A stretch of DNA of 64,000 bases from Acetobacterium fimetarium (GTDB lineage: Bacteria > Bacillota > Clostridia > Eubacteriales > Eubacteriaceae): positions 124,001-188,000 of the forward strand of contig NZ_WJBC01000004.1 in the NCBI RefSeq assembly GCF_014284475.1, given 5' to 3'. Shown one piece after another: positions 33,616 to 41,419 of the stretch. The position numbers and the translations under genes are program-made. Each line of letters begins with the position of its first letter. Position 1 is the first letter of the stretch. The notes under the pieces were generated by a model, which did no database searches, had not been told where the DNA came from, and worked only from the letters and a program-made list of their open reading frames with translations.

Positions 33616-36600
33616 CTAATCGCCACCATACACTGCCTCCAATTCTCGGCCACCTTGATCGATGATCACACAGGGACTGTTCACACCCTGACTCTTAATC
33701 ATGGTGTCATTCTGGTACTGCAATATTATTTCCAGTTCTTGCGCCGGCATCGGCCTGTGATAATAGAATCCCTGAACCGAATCACATTGTATATCTTTCA
33801 AAAAAGCAAGTTGTTCATGTGTTTCAACCCCTTCGGCAATTACATTGAGTCCCAGATTTTTTGCCAGGAGGATGATCGTATTAACAATGGCCTGATCCGT
33901 TTTACCTTTGGCTACCCCATCAATGAATTGCTTGTCTATTTTTATCTGATCGATGGGTAGTGTCTTCAAACGGCTCAACGATGAATACTCCGTTCCAAAA
34001 TCATCGATTGAAATAAATACACCCTGCTTTCTCAATCGGTCTAAAATTTCGATAATATAGTCTGACTGGTTAATTGCAATATTCTCCGTCAATTCCAGTT
34101 CAAAATATCGTGGCTTTAAATCTGTTTCCTTCAGCAGTTTCTTGATAAGGGTTGTCAGTTTCGGATTTCTGAACTGTGTTGCGGAGATATTTACCGCCAT
34201 CCGTACCGGAGGCAGCCCCATTTCCTGCCATGCTTTATTCTGACAGCATGCCGTTTTCAGCACCCATTCACCAATCGGATTAATCAAGCCCGTCTGTTCT
34301 GCAAGAGGAATAAACACATTGGGCGGTATCATATTCAACTCCGGATGCGTCCATCTTAATAACGCTTCAACGCCAACTATTTTACCGGTTTGAAGACAAA
34401 TCTGGGGTTGATAGTGCAGTTCCAGTTCATCGCGCTCCAGCGCATGATACAAATGGTTGGTGAGTTTCGTCTTAAAATTGACTTCTTCTTTGATTACAGG
34501 CGAACACAGGACAAAGTGATTTTTTCCTTTTTCTTTTGACTTGTACATGGCAATATTGGCATTTTTTATCAGTTCATCAGCCTTTTCCCCATCAGCCGGA
34601 TAGACAGCAATTCCCAGATTGGCTGAAATGTAAAACTCCTGTCCATTTACAATAAAAGCCTGTTTGAAAAGGTTGAGGATCCGGTTTCCAATCTTCAAAA
34701 TCTCTTTCTCTTTAGCAATATTATTGAGCATGATCATAAATTCATCGCCCTCAAAGCGCGAAACGGTATCCGTCTTTTTGATGGACCTGATCAGTTTTTC
34801 GCTGACCTGGATCAGAAGTTTATCCCCACCTTCATGCCCCAGGCTATCATTAACGTTTTTGAAGCTATCGATATTCAGGAAAACCACTCCGATCATTTTC
34901 TCTTTTTGCCTGGCTGACAGTATTTCGTGATTCAATTTATCACTAAACAACAGCCGATTTGGAATCCCGGTCAACTGGTCATAATGAGCCTGATGAATAA
35001 TCTCTTTTTCTTTTTCCAATTTTAACATGGCAACGGCCAGAGTATTGGCAATGATTTCAAAAAGATTTCCATATTTTTCGTTTAATTGCGTTTTAGCGGT
35101 TTTCAAATTAAATGCAATAACCCCCTGAACGTTTCCATCGCAGGCAATGGGAATCGCAATATCAATCTCATTGCCGATATCCGGTTCTCGATTGATAGCT
35201 GATTTTTCTTGCTCACTGTCATCCTTATTAAAACGATGAACAATCTTATTTTCAAGAATGGTCTCAATCCAAACTGGTGCTTCTTCAACCGGAAAATCCT
35301 GGTGTATTTCTTTATTTGGCTCAACACCTTCCCCGCACCACTCCTGGGTGCAGGTAATTTTCTTTTTGTCTTCATCAAAAAAGCAGATGTGCACACGAGT
35401 CAGATCAAACAATTCTCCACTTTTTGTGATCCATTTTTCAAGCATTTTATCATAATTCATCCGATTGATGTTCACAAAGTCACTTGAAAATTCTGATATG
35501 CTTTTTTCGATTTTTAACTGCTCCGCATTTTCCTTCAATCTTTGAACATACAATTTATTGACAAAAAAAGCAATCCAGATGGCGATTCCAAACAAACCGA
35601 TCCGCACCAGATGGTCATCACTGTCAATTTTAACAATTGCCTGGGGCATGGAAATGAAAACGAGAATCTGCGTTAAAAAAGTGGACACCGTGATTCCCAC
35701 AATAGCCATACGATTGTTAAAAACCAACGAAATGATAATCAAAACAAACGGGAATGCCCAGATGGTCAAGCTGGCCATGCTGATAAATTTGAAGGTGATC
35801 AGCGGGATTATCAGCATCATTAAAAACAGAATCAAATAGTCCCGCTGTCTATCTAATCCTTTAATGCGCTGGATCAGTTGAATCAGAACACCCATCGCCA
35901 GCAGCAGTCCGCTAAAACAAAGAACAGATGCCAGATTACCATTTTCTTCAAGAAAATACTGAGTTATCAGATTTAAACAACTGCCGGCGAGAAAGGCTAC
36001 TGACAGGTAATTGTAGATTCGGGTTCGGGTCTGATTGTTTAAAATGACTTCGTTCTTATTGACGGATGACTTTTTTACCAGGGTGTATTTTTTAATCGTA
36101 TAAAAAACACACCCTGCTATGATAAACATAATATTGGGCAGAAGTTGAAACAAACCGGCTGAAAGTTGAATGCAGGAATAAATCTTTGTTGAAATTACCA
36201 GAATTAGCGACACCATGAATCCATCCAAAATCGTTTTTCCCTGTTTTCTGTTCAATTCATCTTCTGTTTTTATGGTCCATCGCCACAGTACACCCATGGA
36301 GATCAGCATAAACCCGTAATAATAGCAATAAAACAAAATATCCCATAAATTGTCCTCAGCAAGGTTGATCCATCCGTATGGCGTTCTTAAAAAAGTATAC
36401 TGCAAAATAACCAGATCCTGGGAAAGTGAAAAAACATAGCTCATAATGGCCACTGGTGTATACATCAGTAAATAAAGCCACCACTTCTTAAGCAAATCTT
36501 TTTTCCCCGTTAAAACTAAAGTATAATGCAAAAAAATCCCGGGACATGTTCCCCATCCCAGTGCCGCAACCCGCTGCCAAAACATACATGATTCAGCATC

Positions 36601-36780
36601 GGGTGCAGAAACGGACATTGCAAAATCAAAGGCCCATACACTCAAAAAAATACTGAATACAAAGAAAAGACGATTGCTTTTTTCTCTTGAATAGAATAAC
36701 ACAATATAACTGCCAAAAAAAAGATTGCTTCCTGATATAAGGAAAAAAATGATCGAAATCATGAATGGTAGTGTCTCCAC
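33616..36780 (-). CDS. Membrane-bound GAF–GGDEF–EAL cyclic-di-GMP protein
   Basis: A 1054-residue receptor. It begins with a 7TM histidine-kinase-type sensor block and further helices (about a dozen hydrophobic segments to residue ~415), then a GAF-like domain (~440-580), a GGDEF domain (~585-750) and an EAL domain (~765-1040). The GGDEF signature reads EGDEF (VSRFEGDEFMIML), so the first Gly is lost. The EAL motifs are complete: VEALLRW, AVNISATQFRN, ELELTEN, SIDDFGTEYSS, IKIDKQFI, IAEGVET. It probably acts mainly as a c-di-GMP phosphodiesterase, with the GGDEF domain sensory or weakly active. The start is GTG 36780 behind AAAGGAG. Confidence 0.9.
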   Translation of the reverse strand: METLPFMISIIFFLISGSNLFFGSYIVLFYSREKSNRLFFVFSIFLSVWAFDFAMSVSAPDAESCMFWQRVAALGWGTCPGIFLHYTLVLTGKKDLLKKWWLYLLMYTPVAIMSYVFSLSQDLVILQYTFLRTPYGWINLAEDNLWDILFYCYYYGFMLISMGVLWRWTIKTEDELNRKQGKTILDGFMVSLILVISTKIYSCIQLSAGLFQLLPNIMFIIAGCVFYTIKKYTLVKKSSVNKNEVILNNQTRTRIYNYLSVAFLAGSCLNLITQYFLEENGNLASVLCFSGLLLAMGVLIQLIQRIKGLDRQRDYLILFLMMLIIPLITFKFISMASLTIWAFPFVLIIISLVFNNRMAIVGITVSTFLTQILVFISMPQAIVKIDSDDHLVRIGLFGIAIWIAFFVNKLYVQRLKENAEQLKIEKSISEFSSDFVNINRMNYDKMLEKWITKSGELFDLTRVHICFFDEDKKKITCTQEWCGEGVEPNKEIHQDFPVEEAPVWIETILENKIVHRFNKDDSEQEKSAINREPDIGNEIDIAIPIACDGNVQGVIAFNLKTAKTQLNEKYGNLFEIIANTLAVAMLKLEKEKEIIHQAHYDQLTGIPNRLLFSDKLNHEILSARQKEKMIGVVFLNIDSFKNVNDSLGHEGGDKLLIQVSEKLIRSIKKTDTVSRFEGDEFMIMLNNIAKEKEILKIGNRILNLFKQAFIVNGQEFYISANLGIAVYPADGEKADELIKNANIAMYKSKEKGKNHFVLCSPVIKEEVNFKTKLTNHLYHALERDELELHYQPQICLQTGKIVGVEALLRWTHPELNMIPPNVFIPLAEQTGLINPIGEWVLKTACCQNKAWQEMGLPPVRMAVNISATQFRNPKLTTLIKKLLKETDLKPRYFELELTENIAINQSDYIIEILDRLRKQGVFISIDDFGTEYSSLSRLKTLPIDQIKIDKQFIDGVAKGKTDQAIVNTIILLAKNLGLNVIAEGVETHEQLAFLKDIQCDSVQGFYYHRPMPAQELEIILQYQNDTMIKSQGVNSPCVIIDQGGRELEAVYGGD

Positions 36781-37019
36781 AGGAACTCCTTTCACTGGAT
36801 CGTGATTGTTTTATATTTGAAATGTATTTAAATTTATCAGTTTTTATTATTTATACCCACAAAACAAGAAAAACATAAAAATTTGATGTCATTGGACGTT
36901 TTAATACAAAACCTAACACAAGGGGGCGGTTCTTTTGTGCTGTTTCTCTCGTTCAGAATTAGACGCAAGGTACCAAAGACGGCTCTTTTCTGCTGAAACA
37001 ATTTTATTATTATCTGGTA

Positions 37020-37048
37020 TTGACTTCTGGGTTTATTCAGTTTATACT
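37020..37048 (+). promoter_or_regulatory. Promoter of the PadR regulator
   Basis: TTGACT (37020-37025), 17-bp spacer, TATACT (37043-37048): a near-consensus sigma-A promoter, 38 bp before the start codon. Confidence 0.8.
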
Positions 37049-37059
37049 ATACCGGTATA
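37048..37059. promoter_or_regulatory. Probable PadR operator
   Basis: TATACCGGTATA is a perfect 12-bp palindrome overlapping the -10 box and start region, the right place for autorepression by the PadR-family product. Confidence 0.6.
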
Positions 37060-37085
37060 CAATATACTAGTAAGGAAGTGAATAA

Positions 37086-37622
37086 ATGTCAACGGTTGAT
37101 TTGATGATATTGGGAGTTCTGATGCAAAAGTCGATGAACGCCTATGAGATGAAAAAAGAGATGGAATATCGGAATATCAATAAATGGGTCAAAATCAGTT
37201 CACCGTCGGTTTATAAAAATCTGGTGAAACTTTATAAGACAGGATTTATCGATGGCGAAACGGTTCGCGAGGGTGAAATGCCCGAAAAAACCATTTATAC
37301 CATCAACGAGAAAGGCAGAAATTATTTTATGCAGTTAATGTCCCAGTACTCTGAAAATCCCGGGATAATTTATGTTGATTTCTGTGCCTTTATTGCCCAT
37401 CTTCATCTCATGGATCATGAAACCGGCTTGAAAATGATCGAAATGCTGCAGACTGGTCTTGCCTTCAAGTATGACTCGATCAATGTCCAGCTTGAAAGCA
37501 TGGACGGTGTCTCTTTTTATGCGACTTCCATCGTCGATCTCTATTCGCAGATGTTCACTCTTTTTAGCAACTGGCTGGAGGATTTTAAAAGTCAGTATAA
37601 CGAGTATTATAAAAATAGCTAA
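37086..37622 (+). CDS. PadR-family transcriptional regulator
   Basis: A 178-residue PadR regulator. The winged helix covers LMILGVLMQKSMNAYEMKKE, SSPSVYKNLVKLYKTGFID and KTIYTINEKGRNYF. The C-terminal half is the helical dimer domain of PadR-s2 type. It begins after AAGGAAG and is followed by its own terminator and then a drug-exporter gene on the same strand, the standard layout of a PadR repressor with its target pump. Confidence 0.93.
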   Translation: MSTVDLMILGVLMQKSMNAYEMKKEMEYRNINKWVKISSPSVYKNLVKLYKTGFIDGETVREGEMPEKTIYTINEKGRNYFMQLMSQYSENPGIIYVDFCAFIAHLHLMDHETGLKMIEMLQTGLAFKYDSINVQLESMDGVSFYATSIVDLYSQMFTLFSNWLEDFKSQYNEYYKNS

Positions 37623-37640
37623 CCAGACGCTATTTTTTTT
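37611..37640 (+). terminator. Intrinsic terminator of PadR gene
   Basis: AAAAATAGC (37611-37619), loop of 9, GCTATTTTT (37629-37637) running into a T8 tract. The stop codon lies in the loop. Confidence 0.8.
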
Positions 37641-37648
37641 ACCCATCT

Positions 37649-37663
37649 AGTATAATGTATACT
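37649..37663. promoter_or_regulatory. Second PadR-type operator before the exporter gene
   Basis: AGTATA-ATG-TATACT, an inverted repeat related to the TATAC half-sites at the PadR promoter, 34 bp before the exporter start; it contains a TATAAT that could serve as -10 box. Confidence 0.5.
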
Positions 37664-37696
37664 ACTATATCAAACATTATTAAGGATGAATTTTTA

Positions 37697-39303
37697 ATGA
37701 ATGAAAAACAAATGAGCAAATCAAGAACCGCCCTGATCCTGGCCGGCATCATGGCCAGTCTGCTGCTGTCCGCACTGGACTCGACGGTCGTCAGTACGGC
37801 CATGAAAAATATTGTCGATAATCTGGGGGGATGGATGTTTATTCATGGCCCTTTACCATCTACATGCTATGTTCGACGATTGCCGTACTCATTTGCGGGG
37901 GACTGGCCGATATTTACGGGCACAAATTGATGTTTATGATCGGTATCACGACTTTTCTCGCTGGCTCCATGCTCTGCGGTTTATCGCAGAGTATGATGCA
38001 GCTGATCGCCTTTAGAGGCGTACAGGGCATCGGCGGCGGGATCATTGTTTCAAGCGTATTTACAGTCGTTGCTGATATGTTTGAACCGGCCGATCGGGGC
38101 AAGTACACGGGTATTGTTACCTCGATGTATGGACTAGCCAGCATTATCGGACCTTTGGCCGGTGGTTTTATCACCGATGCGCTCGGCTGGCGCTGGATTT
38201 TTTTCATCAACCTGCCGTTGGGTATCCTGGCAATCGTTATCGTCGCGATTGCAATGCCGTCCTTCAAAAACAGTGGACTAAAAAAGGCGGTGGATTTCCC
38301 CGGGATCGCCGCACTTGTTTTTTCCCTGGTGCCCATGCTGCTGGCTTTTAGTATGGCCGGCAAGAATTTTGCCTGGATTTCGGTTCCCTGTATTGGCATG
38401 TTTCTTTTTTCGGCCGTCATGCTGGTGCTATTTGTTTTTCTGGAAAAAAAATCGGCCAACCCGATGATTCCGCTCACCTTTTTTAAAGATCGTGCGATCT
38501 GCGTCTCCTTTCTGATTGCCTTCTTTTCCCAGGCTTTGATGTTTTCAACGGTGATCTATCTGCCCTACTTTGTTCAGGGTGTGATTGGCTCGTCGGCGAC
38601 AACCTCCGGCGCCGTCATCACCCCAATGATGTTCGGGCTATTGTTGTCAAGCAATATCACCGGTCGGCTGGTTTCAAGAATCGGCAAAGCCAGAATATTA
38701 TCGGTATCTGCATTTCTGGTCATGGGGGTGGGAGCGTTGCTGCTTTCCACCATGGGCATCGGCACTTCCTACTCCAGTGCCATCCTTTTTATGGTGATTT
38801 TGGGGTTTGGTGTCGGGATGAGTATGCCCATTACCAATGTTAACGCGCAAAACGCTGCCCCGAGAGAACAGATTGGTTCCGTCACATCAACCGTGATGTT
38901 TTTTCGCAACATCGGCAGCACCATCAGTTCAGCTGTCTATGGGATAATCATGACCAATTCTCTGAACAATGGATTTTCGGGATTAAACATGCAGTATTTG
39001 CCGCCGGAAATCCAAGGCATGCTCAAAAACACCCAAATCATTACAAATGCACAGACGGTGGCAGCCATCCGAACTTAGGTGCCGGCGTTATATCTGAGTT
39101 ATTTTGATGATTTATACCTGCAGGCGAAAACCGTCCTGGCCGGCTCCATTCATGATGTCTTTCTGTTTTGCGTCGTCATCGCCGCGGTCGGTTTTCTGTG
39201 CTCACTATTTCTGCGTGAAGCACCAATGACAAGAAATAAAAAAATAGTTACTGGCGACACAGTAAAAGTTGTTGATCTAGCCGATGATTTAGCCCATAGT
39301 TAA
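37697..39303 (+). pseudogene. DHA2-type MFS drug exporter, frameshifted and interrupted
   Basis: The pieces together encode a ~535-residue 14-TM drug:H+ antiporter: LLLSALDSTVVSTAMKNIVD (TM1 with the D-x-T motif), GGLADIYGHKLMF (motif A), RGVQGIGGGIIVS and LGWRWIFFINLPLG. The frame breaks at a G6 run (37825-37830). Adding one G would restore NLGG-MDVYSWPFTIYM, so a G7 tract has lost one base. A second lesion is an in-frame TAG at 39076-39078 (IRT-stop-VPALYLSYF), probably CAG to TAG. The start follows AAGGATG. Either lesion alone would stop a full product. Confidence 0.85.
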
Positions 39304-39476
39304 CATGCTGTAAATAAAAAAGCCTTGGAACCGTTGATGTAAAATGGCTCCAGGACTTTTTCATTTTTTTGCTATTAGCGCGATGGAACAGGTGATATTT
39401 TCTTCACTAGCATTTACCGTTTCATTGATACGATGAATAGCCTGATTCATGCTTACTGTTTAAATCTCTCCGGCGT

Positions 39477-40139
39477 TTATTTTTTTCGCCGTTCAAAATC
39501 TTCGTCAATTTCCGCCTTCCAGTTGGCCGGAATTGGGTTGCAGGCCCGCATTTCACAAACCACCTCGCTGACTACCTTGTAGTTCAAACGGGTTCCTTCG
39601 CTGTCGGCATGATAGTTTGCGGCTCTGTCGGCGTCGATTCCAAACTGGGCGGCAGTCTCGATGGCGTCGATATTGGCGCCCAGAAAAATGAATTCCCAGT
39701 GATACCGGGTTTTCTCCAGTTCGATCATTTCTCTGATCTTTTCATAGGAATACTCCCGGCTGGCGTTTTCCAGACCATCGGTGGTGATCACAAAGATAAC
39801 CTGATCCGCCTGGTGGTTCCTGCCAGTGTGTCGCTGGGCATTGACAATTTTATGAATGGTCTTTCCGATGGCGTCCAGCAGGGCTGTGCAGCCGCCCACA
39901 TAATATTCTTTCGCAGTAATGGGTGCAATTCCCCGGATGTCGATGCGGTCGTGGAGCAATTCGTAGTTGTCGTCAAAAAGCACCGTGGTGATCGTAGCCG
40001 CTCCCGGGGCCGCCTGCTGTTTTTTGAGCATGGCGTTGTAACCCCCGATGGTGTCACTTTCCAGACCCGACATGGATCCGCTTTTGTCCAGAATAAAGAC
40101 CAGTTCAGTTCTGCCTGATTTTGTTTCGTTTGTGTTCAT
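39477..40139 (-). CDS. vWA-domain protein
   Basis: A 220-residue stand-alone von Willebrand factor A domain. The MIDAS site is intact: DKSGSMSG (D-x-S-x-S, residues 18-25), Thr in GGCTALLDAIG, and Asp in ITTDGLENAS. It starts behind GGAGG, 75 bp after the macro-domain gene's stop, and is probably co-transcribed with it. Metal-dependent protein binding is the normal role of such domains. TerY-type vWA proteins of stress operons are the nearest look-alikes; the partner here is unknown. Confidence 0.9.
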   Translation of the reverse strand: MNTNETKSGRTELVFILDKSGSMSGLESDTIGGYNAMLKKQQAAPGAATITTVLFDDNYELLHDRIDIRGIAPITAKEYYVGGCTALLDAIGKTIHKIVNAQRHTGRNHQADQVIFVITTDGLENASREYSYEKIREMIELEKTRYHWEFIFLGANIDAIETAAQFGIDADRAANYHADSEGTRLNYKVVSEVVCEMRACNPIPANWKAEIDEDFERRKK

Positions 40140-40214
40140 GTTCTTATCCTCCGTTTCTTTGATAACTAAAGGATAACCGATTTTCCACCGCTTGTGGTCG
40201 CTTTCAGAACGACA

Positions 40215-41243
40215 TCAGGCACCCAACAAGGCCTGATCGAAGGCAAACAGGGCTTCGTTGATTTCATAGATATTGTAATTTTCGGCGTTGATGAAATACT
40301 CGATAATCAGATCAAAGGCGTTGCTGTGGGACAGGGCATAGCCGGCCCGGCCCAGCAGATCATGGGTTTCGTCCAGATTCAGCTCCAGGGCAATCGCAAA
40401 AGCGATGGCCGTTGCCTTGCTGGGGCTGTAGTCTTTTTTGCTGCGGATCTTGGAAAACAGCTTCCGGTCAACATTGGCTTTTTTATAGGCTTCCACATCC
40501 GTCATGCCCTTTTGATCAATGAGCCGGATCAGCATTTCTGAAAACGAGTCATCCAAATGCCCCAGCACATCCGCCAGGCTTCTTGACACCATTGGCTGCG
40601 GTGATGGTGTCATTGGCTGCCGCTGAGGAGCCGGATAAATCATTCTGGCTTCTTTTAAATTCCGGACTTCGTACTCCGCCGCTTCCAGATGGCGTTCAGA
40701 AACCAGATGTTCTTCCACGTAATGGTCATCGATATATTTTTCTATATCTGAAAACAGTTTTTCACTGAATGCAAAGGCCTTCTTGTCAAAAACAACCAGA
40801 TAAACCATCATCTCATGGCTCAGGAGAAATTCACTGATGGCTTCCACTGCAATCTTCAGCGCCTGATCCTTGGGATAGCCATAGATTCCCGATGAAATCA
40901 GGGGAAAGGCAATGCTTTTACCGGCGTGTTTCAGGGCGAGATTCAGGGAACTGGTATAGGCATTGTGCAGCAGCTTGGCTTCGTTGGCACCGCCGCCCTG
41001 CCAGATGGGACCCACGGTGTGGATGATTTGCTTTGCCGGAAGCCGGTAGCCGCCGGTGATGACCGCCGCCCCGACATCGCAGCCGCCAATGCGGTCGCAC
41101 TCGGCCTGAAGCTTGTCTGCTCCGGCCGCTGTAAAGATGGCCCCGCAGACACCGCCGCCCATTTTCAGCCCGGTATTGGCGGCATTGACGATGATGTCCA
41201 CCGGCATTTTGGTAATATCGTTGCGGATGATTTCAAATGGCAT
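40215..41243 (-). CDS. Macro-domain protein with C-terminal helical domain
   Basis: A 342-residue protein. Residues 1-165 form a macro domain (ADP-ribose-binding): VDIIVNAANTGLKMGGGVCG, QIIHTVGPIW and LISSGIYGYP. Residues ~225-340 form a separate helical domain (MLIRLIDQKGMTDVEAYKKA, SKIRSKKDYSPSKATAIAFA, LDETHDLLGRAGYALS) that resembles a helix-turn-helix module found fused to macro domains in Firmicutes. It could remove or read ADP-ribose marks or acetyl-ADP-ribose and bind DNA through its tail. It precedes the vWA gene in one transcript. Confidence 0.88.
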   Translation of the reverse strand: MPFEIIRNDITKMPVDIIVNAANTGLKMGGGVCGAIFTAAGADKLQAECDRIGGCDVGAAVITGGYRLPAKQIIHTVGPIWQGGGANEAKLLHNAYTSSLNLALKHAGKSIAFPLISSGIYGYPKDQALKIAVEAISEFLLSHEMMVYLVVFDKKAFAFSEKLFSDIEKYIDDHYVEEHLVSERHLEAAEYEVRNLKEARMIYPAPQRQPMTPSPQPMVSRSLADVLGHLDDSFSEMLIRLIDQKGMTDVEAYKKANVDRKLFSKIRSKKDYSPSKATAIAFAIALELNLDETHDLLGRAGYALSHSNAFDLIIEYFINAENYNIYEINEALFAFDQALLGA

Positions 41244-41419
41244 AAGTCAACAATCCTTCCTGTTCTAATCCAGTTTATCATAGAACTTGCCGTTTTCCCT
41301 CATCATACCAGTTGCGTCATCTTTTTTCAATCGTTCTATTTAGAAAACGACCTTCCCCACCTACGCTCTTGCCATTGATCCGTTTTCATGGTTTAGTCGT
41401 CTGAGCCATGCTGCAGGTC

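Larger units (their letters stand above)
36781..37085. other. Intergenic region before PadR gene
   Basis: Contains GGGGGCGGTTCTTTTGTGCT (36914-36933), a member of the short dispersed motif family, and the PadR promoter and operator (37020-37059). No gene seen. Confidence 0.5.

Noticed and set aside
39076-39078. TAG in the exporter read as pyrrolysine
   Set aside because: The same gene also has a frameshift, the flanking family sequence suggests a CAG to TAG change, and no pyl genes or PYLIS-like structure were seen.
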